Source: Acidobacteriota bacterium | Lineage (GTDB): Bacteria > Acidobacteriota > Blastocatellia > RBC074 | Assembly (NCBI GenBank): GCA_013140935.1 | Contig: JABFSD010000066.1 | Location: 1 to 9,010 of the forward strand | Reading direction: 5' to 3' | Length of the DNA: 9,010 bases | In this document: piece after piece, positions 1 to 7,462 of the stretch | Numbering within the stretch: the first letter of the stretch is position 1 | Layout of the letters: each line of letters starts with the position of its first letter | Position numbers and translations under genes: made by a program | The notes under the pieces: generated by a model | The model's database searches: none | The model's input: the letters and a program-made list of their open reading frames with translations, nothing else | What the model was told of the DNA's origin: nothing

Positions 1-3000
1 ACTCACCACCACATTCTCTGCCTTCACGCAAAACTATCGCGGCACGATTCGCGGACAAATAACTGACGCACAAAAAGCTGTCATTCCTAACACCGCACTT
101 GAGCTTAAACATCTCGACACGGGTGAGACGCGCAAAGCCGTAACTAACGCCAACGGCGAATATGCTTTCTCTTTAGTTAGACCAGGCAATTATGAACTGG
201 TAGCCGAGCAAAAAGGCTTCACGAAATACACCGCCAACATTGACCTCGCAGTAAATCAGAACTTCCGTCTCAATGTTGAGTTATCGGCACAAGCTCGCGT
301 TTACACCGTTGATGTAAAAACAGCGAACGCCTTAAAACAGGACTCGCCCTCTCACGGCACAGTCATTGATAACTTACAAATCACCGGCCTTCCGCTCGAC
401 GGACGCAACTTCCTCGAATTTTCCCTGCTCGTACCCGGCGCTGCGCCCGCTGCGCAAGGTTCCGCCGGTTCGGTGCGCGGCGATTTCGCGTTTAACATCA
501 ACGGCACGCGCGAAGACGCCAACAACTTTCTGCTCGACGGCGTTTATAACGTAGACCCCAAGCTCAACACCTTCGGCGTCAAACCGCCCGTTGACGCCAT
601 CCGCGAATTTGAAGTCGCCGCCAGCACCTACGACGCCTCTTTCGGACGCAGCGCCGGAGCGCAGGTCAACGTCGTACTCAAATCGGGCGGCAACGCGCTG
701 CACGGCACGGTGTATGAATTTTTCCGCAATAAGGTATTCGACGCGCGCAATTTTTTCGCGCCGCGCAACGAACCCGCGCCGCAATATCAACGCAACCAGT
801 TCGGCGCTTCGCTCGGCGGAAAAATTATCGAGAATAAAACTTTTTTCTTTGCCGATTATGAAGGTACGCGCTTGCGTGAAGGCATCACACGAGTAACGAA
901 CGTACCGACTGCCGCCGAACGGCGCGGCGATTTTTCTGCCAGCTTGTTACCCAAGCCGGTAATTCCGCAAGGCCAGCAAGGCGCAGGTTTTCCCTTTCCC
1001 GGTAACACCTTGCCCGCACCTTTCATCAACCCCGTAGGCGCACGCATCGCGGCGTTATATCCGCTGCCCAATCGCGCTACGCCGTTTGCGAATTATGTTT
1101 CTTCGCCCACGCAACGCGACCGCAATGATTTATTCGACGTGCGCCTTGACCATCAAATCAATAACAAGTCGCAATTCGCCTTTCGGTATAGTTTTAATGA
1201 TCGTTTGTTATTCGAACCTTTCGCCGGGCCGACCTTTGCGCAAGTTCCCGGTTACGGCAACGAAGTCCCGCGTCGCGGACAAAACCTGATGTTCAGCGAA
1301 ACGCATATTTTTTCTTCAGCGTTCGTGAATGACTTACGCATAGCTTTTAGCCGCACCGCGAGTTCTGTTACGCAGGAAGGCAACGGCGTCAGCATCAACC
1401 AACAAGTAGGTATGCCTGAGTTATCGCGCAACCCGCGCGATTTCGGCTTGAGCTTTATTACGCTGACGGGTTATTCACCCATCGGCCACGAATATAACAG
1501 TCCGCAATTTAGCGCGACGAATACCTATCAGTTGCTTGATACGGCTACGTGGTCGCGCGGCGCGCATTTAGTTAAATTCGGCGCAGACGTTCGCAAGATT
1601 CAGCAAAACGCTTTTCGTGACGTGCAATCGCGCGGCTTTTTGACCTTCTCGGCCTTCACGCTCGACGCCACCGGACGCCCCGTGCCCGCCATCACCGGCA
1701 ACGCACTCGCCGACTTGTTATTCGGCGTACCCGTTTTCACCGGCGGAGCTAAGTTAGACAACCCACAACACTTGCGTGCCGAGAGTTATAACTTCTTCGC
1801 CAATGACAGCTATCGTTTGCGCCGTAACCTAACCTTGTCGGTCGGCTTGCGTTATGAATACAACGATCCCGGCGTAGACGTGACCGACCGCGCCAACATT
1901 TATGACTTAACGCAACGCAAGCTGGTTCCCGTCGGACAAAACGGCATACCGCGTTCAGGTTATAACGCTGATAAAAATAACTTCGCACCGCGTCTCGGCT
2001 TGGCCTGGACGATTAAAAACAACACCGTCGTGCGCACCGGTTACGGAATTTATTACGACCAATCGCCGCTGGCTCCGAGCGAAGGGCTTTATTTCAGCGC
2101 GCCTTATTTCACGTTGAGCTTTTATTTCCCGCTGCAACAATTTCCGTTGTTCGTGAATAATCCGTTCCCGTCCAACTTCCCTTTCGCCTTGCCGAGTTCG
2201 GCTTCGGCGTTTCAACGCGACTTGCGCACGCCTTACGTCCAACATTGGAACTTAGGCGTGCAGCAACAACTCGGTGGCAGCCGCGTGTTGGAAGTCGCTT
2301 ACGTTGGTTCAAAAGGCACGAAGTTGCTGGCCGCGCGTGACGTGAACCAACCGCAACCCGGCCCGCGCTTGCCCAATCCGCTGATTTCTTATTTGCGTCC
2401 TAATCCGCAATTCGAAGACATCCTGTTACAGGAATCGTCGGCGAGTTCGAGTTACCACAGTTTGCAAACGCGACTGCAACAACGCCTGAGCGCAGGGCTT
2501 TCGGTGTTGGCGAGTTATACCTGGTCGAAGAGCATTGATAACGCTTCGGGCTTTTTTAACAGCGCAGCTGATCCGAATTTCCCGCAGGATAGCTATAACC
2601 TGCGCGCCGAACGCGGGCGGTCGAATTTCGACATCGGGCATCGTTTCTCGCTGAGTTATTCTTATGACCTGCCCTTCGGCAAAGATAAGTTATTCGGTGG
2701 TTGGCAAACTTATGGCGTAATGGTTTTTCAAGGCGGACGTCCGCTGACCGTGGCTTTGCTTTCCGATATTGATAACAGCAACACGGGACGCGCCAATTTA
2801 GGTTTCGGCGCGAATGATCGCCCGCTGTTGATCGGTCAGGCCAAGCTCGACAACCCTACGCCGGAACGCTGGTTTAATACGGCGGCGTTTAGTTTCTCGC
2901 GTCCGGGTACGTTTGGTAACTCAGGCCGCAATATTCTCGACGGGCCGGGCTATCAAAACGTGAATTTCTCGCTGGTGAAAAATACCGGTTTGAAAGAAAA

Positions 3001-3154
3001 TCTGAACCTGCAATTCCGCACCGAATTTTTCAATTTGCTTAACCATACGAACTTCGATTTGCCGGATAATTTTTTGGGCTCGCCCTCGTTCGGCAGCATT
3101 CGTTCGGCAAACAGCCCGCGCCGCGTACAGTTCGGGTTGAAGCTGTTGTTTTAG
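1..3154 (+). CDS. Oar-like TonB-dependent receptor with N-terminal carboxypeptidase-regulatory-like domain (5' partial)
   Basis: Outer-membrane beta-barrel receptor of the large Acidobacteriota Oar-like type, expected to import a ligand with TonB energy; the ligand cannot be read from sequence. The frame is open from base 2, so the gene starts left of the window; the GTG at 473 is internal. About 1050 residues are visible. Residues 1-10 look like the end of a signal peptide (Ala/Thr/Phe, then Gln). Residues 13-95 form a carboxypeptidase-regulatory-like beta domain ([10 protein letters not shown], then NANGEYAF and RPGNYEL). A plug region follows around 120-245 ([33 protein letters not shown], then [10 protein letters not shown] and DARNFF). 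The remainder is barrel, rich in alternating aromatic strands, and ends in LKLLF with the terminal Phe typical of BAM-assembled proteins. Only the first few tens of residues seem missing. The domain-level call is firm; substrate is unknown. Confidence 0.93.
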   Translation, partial: LTTTFSAFTQNYRGTIRGQITDAQKAVIPNTALELKHLDTGETRKAVTNANGEYAFSLVRPGNYELVAEQKGFTKYTANIDLAVNQNFRLNVELSAQARVYTVDVKTANALKQDSPSHGTVIDNLQITGLPLDGRNFLEFSLLVPGAAPAAQGSAGSVRGDFAFNINGTREDANNFLLDGVYNVDPKLNTFGVKPPVDAIREFEVAASTYDASFGRSAGAQVNVVLKSGGNALHGTVYEFFRNKVFDARNFFAPRNEPAPQYQRNQFGASLGGKIIENKTFFFADYEGTRLREGITRVTNVPTAAERRGDFSASLLPKPVIPQGQQGAGFPFPGNTLPAPFINPVGARIAALYPLPNRATPFANYVSSPTQRDRNDLFDVRLDHQINNKSQFAFRYSFNDRLLFEPFAGPTFAQVPGYGNEVPRRGQNLMFSETHIFSSAFVNDLRIAFSRTASSVTQEGNGVSINQQVGMPELSRNPRDFGLSFITLTGYSPIGHEYNSPQFSATNTYQLLDTATWSRGAHLVKFGADVRKIQQNAFRDVQSRGFLTFSAFTLDATGRPVPAITGNALADLLFGVPVFTGGAKLDNPQHLRAESYNFFANDSYRLRRNLTLSVGLRYEYNDPGVDVTDRANIYDLTQRKLVPVGQNGIPRSGYNADKNNFAPRLGLAWTIKNNTVVRTGYGIYYDQSPLAPSEGLYFSAPYFTLSFYFPLQQFPLFVNNPFPSNFPFALPSSASAFQRDLRTPYVQHWNLGVQQQLGGSRVLEVAYVGSKGTKLLAARDVNQPQPGPRLPNPLISYLRPNPQFEDILLQESSASSSYHSLQTRLQQRLSAGLSVLASYTWSKSIDNASGFFNSAADPNFPQDSYNLRAERGRSNFDIGHRFSLSYSYDLPFGKDKLFGGWQTYGVMVFQGGRPLTVALLSDIDNSNTGRANLGFGANDRPLLIGQAKLDNPTPERWFNTAAFSFSRPGTFGNSGRNILDGPGYQNVNFSLVKNTGLKENLNLQFRTEFFNLLNHTNFDLPDNFLGSPSFGSIRSANSPRRVQFGLKLLF

Positions 3155-3194
3155 CAAGCTGTAGGGCAGGTTGCTAACCTGCCCTACAGCTTGC
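3154..3194. repeat. Perfect 19-bp inverted repeat with 3-base loop, abutting the receptor stop codon
   Basis: The left arm (3154-3172, starting GCAAGCTGTAGG) is the exact reverse complement of the right arm (3176-3194), with loop GCT at 3173-3175. The first base of the stem is the last base of the receptor's TAG stop. No T-run follows the right arm, so it is not a classical intrinsic terminator, although such a stable hairpin could protect the receptor mRNA 3' end or slow transcription into the next gene. Its perfection suggests a dispersed REP-like or MITE-like element rather than a drifted terminator. That origin is an inference; no second copy exists in this window. Confidence 0.85.
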
Positions 3195-3222
3195 CGTAGT
3201 TACTTCAAAGGAGACTTACCCT

Positions 3223-4251
3223 ATGAAACGTACTTGTTTTGCTATCGTGTTATTCGTCGCTTTAGTTACTCCGGCTTTCGCGCAATCGCTGTCGTCGTGC
3301 CAGCGCCCGAAAGACGATGAAGCGCCGTCGGCCACACCACTGAAACCCACCGGCACACCGCTGTTGTGGAAAGACCCGGGCGCAGTCGAAAAACTCGATC
3401 TGGTCGGCGGCCCGCTCGGACGACAAGCCGCACCCAAACCGCCTTTCACTTTCATGGAAGAGTCGTTTTCCGGCACGAATCCGAAAATAAAAGTCCGCGA
3501 TGCCAACAAGGTGCAATGGACGATGAAATTCGGTTCGGAGGTTAATGCCGAGACCTTCGCTTCACGTTTAGCTTGGGCCGTAGGTTATTTTGTCGAGCCG
3601 TCTTATTTCATAGCGAGCGGTACGGTCACGGGTGTGACGTGCAAGCCGACGCGCACCAAAGCAGACCAGTTCGATCCGGCGACGGGCGCATTCACCAACG
3701 CACGCTTTGAACGCCAAAAAGAAAAAGGCGTCAAAAAACTCGAAGACAAAGAAAGCTGGGCTTACGCCGAAAATCCCTTCGTCGGCAAGCCGGAACTCGC
3801 CGGATTAAAAGTGATAATGATGTTAGTCTCGAACTGGGATAACAAAGACGTACGCGACGCCGGACGCGGATCGAATACTTCGATTTTTCAATATCCGACC
3901 GAAGCGCGTTATTTGGTCACCGACTGGGGCGGCGCGATGGGCAAGTGGGGCGGCGTATTGAGCCGCGAGAAATGGGATTGCAAAGGTTTTACTTCACAAA
4001 CCGGCGATTTCGTTAAAGAGGTCAAGGGCGGCGAAGTGCGTTTCGGTTATTCCGGCCAACATCGCACGGGCTTTCAGACCGGGATTAAATCATCGGAAGT
4101 AAAATGGCTGATGCAATATCTGGGAAAAGTAACTGACGCCCAAATCGGCTCGGCGTTGAAAGCCAGCGGCGCGATGGATGAAGAAGTCGTTTGTTTTACG
4201 AATACCTTGCGCGACCGTATTCGCCAGCTTAGTGCCGCCGCACAGCAATAG
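3223..4251 (+). CDS. Secreted protein of unknown function with kinase-like motif layout
   Basis: 342 residues. A signal peptide is clear (basic MKR, hydrophobic core, AFA then Gln at 20/21), so the mature protein is periplasmic, extracellular or surface-bound. The start is supported by AAAGGAG at 3207-3213, nine bases upstream of the ATG. I do not recognise a named family with certainty. The motifs visible in order are: SGTNPKIKV near 83-91, a strand ending in Lys102 (WTMKFG), SRLAWAVGY at 114-122, a hydrophobic strand followed by NWDNKD at 204-209 with Asn218 downstream, and VTDWGGAMG at 232-240. The Lys, then Asp-x-x-x-Asn-like, then Asp-Trp-Gly order recalls protein-kinase-like folds such as HipA, CotH or FAM20. 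The mature chain has four Cys (26, 140, 253, 324), compatible with disulfides outside the cytoplasm. Existence of the gene is firm; the kinase reading is a hypothesis. Confidence 0.9.
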   Translation: MKRTCFAIVLFVALVTPAFAQSLSSCQRPKDDEAPSATPLKPTGTPLLWKDPGAVEKLDLVGGPLGRQAAPKPPFTFMEESFSGTNPKIKVRDANKVQWTMKFGSEVNAETFASRLAWAVGYFVEPSYFIASGTVTGVTCKPTRTKADQFDPATGAFTNARFERQKEKGVKKLEDKESWAYAENPFVGKPELAGLKVIMMLVSNWDNKDVRDAGRGSNTSIFQYPTEARYLVTDWGGAMGKWGGVLSREKWDCKGFTSQTGDFVKEVKGGEVRFGYSGQHRTGFQTGIKSSEVKWLMQYLGKVTDAQIGSALKASGAMDEEVVCFTNTLRDRIRQLSAAAQQ

Positions 4252-4262
4252 CTCAAATCACC

Positions 4263-4345
4263 AACCGCGTTCGTAGTTCCGCCTTTAGGCGGCGGTTTGG
4301 CATACCCAAGCCTCACCGCCTAAAGGCGGAACTACGAACGCGGTT
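4263..4345. repeat. Composite palindromic element, perfect 30-bp arms, between genes
   Basis: The left arm (4263-4292) and right arm (4316-4345) are exact reverse complements. Each arm also contains its own small palindrome, CCGCCT-TT-AGGCGG or its complement. Between the arms, GGTTTGG (4294-4300) can pair with CCAAGCC (4306-4312) using one G-T wobble around a CATAC loop, so the whole element folds into one long hairpin with a small bulge. It starts 11 bases after the preceding stop and ends 13 bases before the deacetylase ATG. The following bases are T-rich (TTCCTTATTATTTCT), so terminator-like action is possible, but the T-rich stretch is interrupted and runs into the next start codon. The nested symmetry and intergenic position look like a REP-type or MITE-type dispersed repeat; this is an inference from one copy. 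Confidence 0.87.
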
Positions 4346-4358
4346 CCTTATTATTTCT

Positions 4359-5192
4359 ATGAAAGGTCTTCTCACTTTTATGTTACTCGCGCTGCTTGCG
4401 AGTAGCTCATGTGCTCAAACCACTGCGCAACGGATGGGTTACGGCGCGAACGACAAGTTACTCATCATCCACGCCGATGACGTAGCCATGTCGCACAACG
4501 TCAACCTCGCTACGATAGAAGCGTTGAAACACGGGATGGTGACTTCGGCGAGCATCATGGTTCCGTGCCCGTGGTTGTTGGAGATTGCGACTTACGCCAA
4601 AGCCAATCCGCAAGTAGATTTCGGCTTGCACCTCACGCTCACCAGCGAATGGAAAAACTATCGCTGGCGTCCCGTAGCGCCGCACGACAAGGTTAAAGGA
4701 TTGCTCGACCCGGAAGGTTATATGTGGCGTTCAGAACGCGACACGGCAAAAAACGCTACGCCGCAGGAAATTGAAATTGAGTTACGTGCGCAAATTGATC
4801 GTGCGATGGCGTTGGGCATCAAGCCTACGCACCTCGACACGCATATGGGCACGCTTTATACGCGCAAGGATTTTTTTGACGTATACACCAAGCTCGGCAA
4901 GGAATACGGCATTCCGGTGATGGCGATGCGAGCTACGCCCGAAGCGATTGCTTACGGCAAGGCGACCGGTTCGCCGATTGGCGAAGATGCGCTGAAAGCC
5001 ATCGAGAGCGACGGCTTTGTGTTACTCGATTATTTAGTTACTGGTGTGCCGGGCAAGAATTTTGCCGAACGCAAACCGGCTTATATCAACTTGCTGAAAA
5101 ACTTGAAGCCGGGCGTGACGATGCTCATCATTCATCTCGGCCTGGATGACCCTGAACTCAAAGCCATCACCGGCGCGTGGGAATATCGCTAG
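4359..5192 (+). CDS. ChbG/YdjC-type carbohydrate deacetylase, exported, ending at a premature in-frame stop
   Basis: 277 residues to the first stop. The family removes acetyl groups from N-acetylated sugars or oligosaccharides using a metal-dependent Asp/His centre. Visible motifs: LLIIHADD at 34-41 (the paired Asp), VTSASIMVP at 61-69, GLHLT at 89-93, THLDTHMG at 157-164, and LIIHLG at 256-261. The N-terminus is an export signal: the hydrophobic [17 protein letters not shown] stretch ends either as a signal-peptidase site after Ala19 or as a poor lipobox with Cys18. The ATG at 4359 is chosen because it gives this signal, yet no Shine-Dalgarno sequence precedes it; the hairpin at 4263-4345 occupies the leader. 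The TAG at 5190-5192 interrupts the chain just before the usual C-terminal segment, which follows in frame. The catalytic core is complete, so a truncated but active enzyme is possible. The family call is strong; the natural substrate is unknown. Confidence 0.88.
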   Translation: MKGLLTFMLLALLASSSCAQTTAQRMGYGANDKLLIIHADDVAMSHNVNLATIEALKHGMVTSASIMVPCPWLLEIATYAKANPQVDFGLHLTLTSEWKNYRWRPVAPHDKVKGLLDPEGYMWRSERDTAKNATPQEIEIELRAQIDRAMALGIKPTHLDTHMGTLYTRKDFFDVYTKLGKEYGIPVMAMRATPEAIAYGKATGSPIGEDALKAIESDGFVLLDYLVTGVPGKNFAERKPAYINLLKNLKPGVTMLIIHLGLDDPELKAITGAWEYR

Positions 5193-5303
5193 GCTGATTA
5201 TCAAACCTTCAAAGACCCTGAGGTTGCGGCGCTCATCAAAGAACTGGGCATTAAGCTGACGACGTGGCGCGAAATGGGCAAGCTGGCTTGGCCGAAAAAG
5301 TGA
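5190..5303 (+). pseudogene. In-frame C-terminal remainder of the deacetylase beyond the TAG
   Basis: Reading on in the same frame after the TAG at 5190-5192 gives 36 more codons and then TGA at 5301-5303. The tail contains [18 protein letters not shown] followed by a TWREMG segment. That is what the C-terminus of this deacetylase family looks like: an acidic-proline turn, a helix, then a strand with Trp-Arg. It has no start codon of its own with a ribosome-binding site, so it is the severed end of the same gene. One base change from TGG (G to A) or CAG (C to T) would create the TAG. The full chain would be about 314 residues. A nonsense mutation, a sequencing or assembly error, or occasional readthrough could all explain it. 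Confidence 0.82.
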
Positions 5304-5315
5304 TTCACTTATGGC

Positions 5316-5322
5316 AAAGGAA
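5316..5322 (+). promoter_or_regulatory. Shine-Dalgarno sequence fixing the start of the next gene at 5330
   Basis: AAAGGAA lies seven bases before the ATG at 5330. It supports that start over the longer frame from a GTG at 5264, which would lie inside the deacetylase tail and put a polar stretch in front of the signal peptide. Confidence 0.65.
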
Positions 5323-5329
5323 TATTTTT

Positions 5330-6694
5330 ATGAGGATTACGGTTGTGCGAATGACGAGAGTGGCTGTGATATTTGGCGCACTGCTGTGGTTTGGCGCGGG
5401 GGCGGTCGCTAAGGCGCAAAGCCTTTACGAAAAATCTTTCACGCTGGCCGCTGACGGCGAAGCGCAGCTCGCGCTTACCGCGTCATCGCCCAATGCCGAC
5501 TGGGCTGTCAAAGGACGCGAAGCCGCCGTCGTGACGATCAACGTAGACGGCGCTTATCAGCAAGACCTGTTTCTTTTCGGCGGAGCTTCGGCTTTCACTT
5601 ATCACTTGTCGCTCGGCAAGCTGGCTGCCGGGAAGCATCAGTTACAAATCACGCACAACGCGAAACAGTCCGCAGCGCAAGCCGGAGCGCCGTTGATTCA
5701 AGCGGCAGAAGTTCTGCCTTACGCCAGCAAAGACACGCGCACGCAATTGGCGGTCGCGCATGCGCCGGTATTGATTGCGCGGCTCGATACGTTAGGGCGA
5801 TTCAGCGACATTCCGTTGCTGTTGTCTTATGAGTTCGTACCCGGCGAAGCGTTGATGATTCGTTATTCGGTGATCTTCACCAATGAAGACGGCGGCACAC
5901 AAACCGCTGCGCTGATGGCGCGTTGGGGACGCGCAACCGACATCGAGTGGGTTTATGAAGTCACGCTTGACGCCGCCGGAAAAATCGCCAAAGCCGAATA
6001 TCAAGGTTCGAATCATCGCGTGCTGCCCTTTCAAGGCGAGCAGCTCGCGCAACATCCGGTGCTTTACGTCGCGACGGTGAACAACAACTTCGCTGATCAG
6101 CCGTTCAGAAAAGAAGCCCAGACGATGCGTTTCGCGCTCGCGCCCGTCGAACACGACAGCCTGAAGATGACGCGTGAATCGGTGATGGATTTGCAGCCGT
6201 GGTCGCATCGCGTGATGGCGGCAGAAATATTGCGCGAAAATCGCATCGCCAAAACCGATGACGAAATCGCCGGACTCAGCGGCATGCGGCTGAAAATTGC
6301 GCCCTTCCGTCGTTACCTTTATTTAGACTTTGACGGCGAAGTGCAAAACGCGGGCCTGAGTTTTTTGGTGAAGCTGAAAGGCGACGCGCAATGGTACGCG
6401 TCTGATCTAGGTAATCCTTCGTTTCGCATTACACGCAACGGCTGGGCGCGGACGACGGTGCGCTTGCCGCGCGTGGTTGAAGCGGCGCAAATCGAAAAGC
6501 TGGCGGTGCGCTGCGATGCACTGCCTGAAACCTTCACCAATCGGGACGTAACGCCGCCAGAGCCGCGCTGCCAAGTGAAGGCGTGGGGCAAAATGTTTTT
6601 GCTGAAAGCGGACGATACGCCAGGCGCGGCGTTGGCATTCAAGACTGCGCCGTTGAGTTTGCGGGTGGGAGAGATGCGCGAGGTCACGCGCTAA
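5330..6694 (+). CDS. Secreted protein with VPS62-like central block, function unknown
   Basis: 454 residues from the ATG at 5330. A signal peptide spans about residues 1-29 (basic start, hydrophobic VAVIFGALLWFGAG core, AKA then Gln), so the protein is exported; an internal ATG at 5351 would also leave a usable signal. Residues 31-130 form a beta-rich N-terminal part with a repeated Leu/Ala pattern. The most recognisable block is about 144-250: HAPVLIAR, DIPLLLSYEF, TNEDGGTQTAALMARWGRATDIEWVY, and HPVLYVATVNNN. The combination of an EDGGT strand with RWGR-x-TDIE resembles the VPS62-like family, known from fungi and from uncharacterised bacterial secreted proteins; I recall this resemblance and could not test it. 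Two Cys (395 and 414) could form a disulfide. It follows the deacetylase by 26 bases beyond the TGA at 5303, so the two are probably cotranscribed. No enzymatic motif is evident. Confidence 0.88.
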   Translation: MRITVVRMTRVAVIFGALLWFGAGAVAKAQSLYEKSFTLAADGEAQLALTASSPNADWAVKGREAAVVTINVDGAYQQDLFLFGGASAFTYHLSLGKLAAGKHQLQITHNAKQSAAQAGAPLIQAAEVLPYASKDTRTQLAVAHAPVLIARLDTLGRFSDIPLLLSYEFVPGEALMIRYSVIFTNEDGGTQTAALMARWGRATDIEWVYEVTLDAAGKIAKAEYQGSNHRVLPFQGEQLAQHPVLYVATVNNNFADQPFRKEAQTMRFALAPVEHDSLKMTRESVMDLQPWSHRVMAAEILRENRIAKTDDEIAGLSGMRLKIAPFRRYLYLDFDGEVQNAGLSFLVKLKGDAQWYASDLGNPSFRITRNGWARTTVRLPRVVEAAQIEKLAVRCDALPETFTNRDVTPPEPRCQVKAWGKMFLLKADDTPGAALAFKTAPLSLRVGEMREVTR

Positions 6695-6700
6695 CCACAC

Positions 6701-7441
6701 TCAAGCCAGCACCCGCTGAAACCATTTCACCGTTTCCGCCATCGCCGCATCGGTACATTCAGGATCGTGCGTTGCGCGGTCTTCGCGGACGAAGCCGTGC
6801 GCGGCTTCATATAGTCGCGTTTCGTATTTCACGCCGCCTTGTTGCAATGCCGCTTCAATCGTCGCGCGGCCTGCGGGCGGCACGAGCGTGTCGAGCGAAC
6901 CGAACAACACGAGCAGTTCGCCGCGAATGTCAGCCGCGCGTTGCAAGGAATCGGCCTGTTGCCCTGCGCCCAATAATCCACTGTGCAACCACGAAGGATA
7001 GAAACATACCGCTGCTTTAATTTCGGGTTGCAGCGCCGCGCGGAAGGCGAGATGGCCTCCGATGCAAAATCCTGTAGCGCCGAGTTTGTCTGCATCTACT
7101 TGCGGATGTTGTTGCAGGGTTGCGATGACAGCGCGGCAATCTGAGTCGAATTGCGCGACGGGCATGACTTTTTGCGCCGCCATGCCGCGCGCGATGCCTG
7201 CGTCGTTTTGTTCGAGAACGGTTCCGACTGGTTCGTGGCGATGAAAGATTTCGTGGGCGGCAATGACAAAGCCGTAACCCGCGAGTCGGCCAATCGTGCG
7301 ACAGACGGAATCGCCTAGTTGAAAGATGTCGGTGAAAAGTACGATACCGGGATAGCGGCCTGCGGTGGCGGGCGCGGCGACGAAGGCACGCATCGTCGTG
7401 TCGCCGATGGGGATGTTTATGAATTCGGTTTTGATCTGCAT
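6701..7441 (-). CDS. Dienelactone hydrolase family protein (alpha/beta hydrolase)
   Basis: 246 residues, full length for the family, with no signal peptide, so cytoplasmic. The nucleophile motif G-x-C-x-G-G is seen as GFCIGGH at 124-130, making Cys126 the nucleophile. Asp184 (FGSLDTLVPP) and His215 (YEAAHGF) complete the expected Cys-Asp-His triad. At the position where classical dienelactone hydrolase has a Glu that holds the Cys, this protein reads LFTDIFQL (Asp38), so the substrate may not be a dienelactone; many family members are general esterases. The start ATG (7439-7441) has a modest AAAAGG upstream on the minus strand. It follows the aldo/keto reductase gene by 21 bases and is probably in its operon. 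Its stop lies six bases from the stop of the converging plus-strand gene. Confidence 0.92.
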   Translation of the reverse strand: MQIKTEFINIPIGDTTMRAFVAAPATAGRYPGIVLFTDIFQLGDSVCRTIGRLAGYGFVIAAHEIFHRHEPVGTVLEQNDAGIARGMAAQKVMPVAQFDSDCRAVIATLQQHPQVDADKLGATGFCIGGHLAFRAALQPEIKAAVCFYPSWLHSGLLGAGQQADSLQRAADIRGELLVLFGSLDTLVPPAGRATIEAALQQGGVKYETRLYEAAHGFVREDRATHDPECTDAAMAETVKWFQRVLA

Positions 7442-7462
7442 GCGATGAGCCTTTTGATGAAT

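Noticed and set aside
374..790. Long minus-strand reading frame under the receptor
   Set aside because: It is a shadow of a conserved plus-strand plug domain, and its translation has no recognisable motif.
473..3154. Receptor gene starting at the GTG at 473
   Set aside because: The same frame is open to base 2 and encodes a signal-peptide end and a carboxypeptidase-regulatory-like domain, so 473 is internal.
3154..3194. Classical rho-independent terminator
   Set aside because: The stem is strong but no T-run follows; the next bases are CGTAGTTACTTC.
5190..5192. Genetic-code change with TAG read as an amino acid
   Set aside because: TAG terminates both upstream genes (3152-3154 and 4249-4251) at natural family ends, and nothing like a Sec or Pyl system is present.
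5264..5329. Start of the VPS62-like gene at the GTG at 5264
   Set aside because: It would overlap the deacetylase tail and add a polar segment before the signal peptide. The ATG at 5330 has a well-spaced AAAGGAA.
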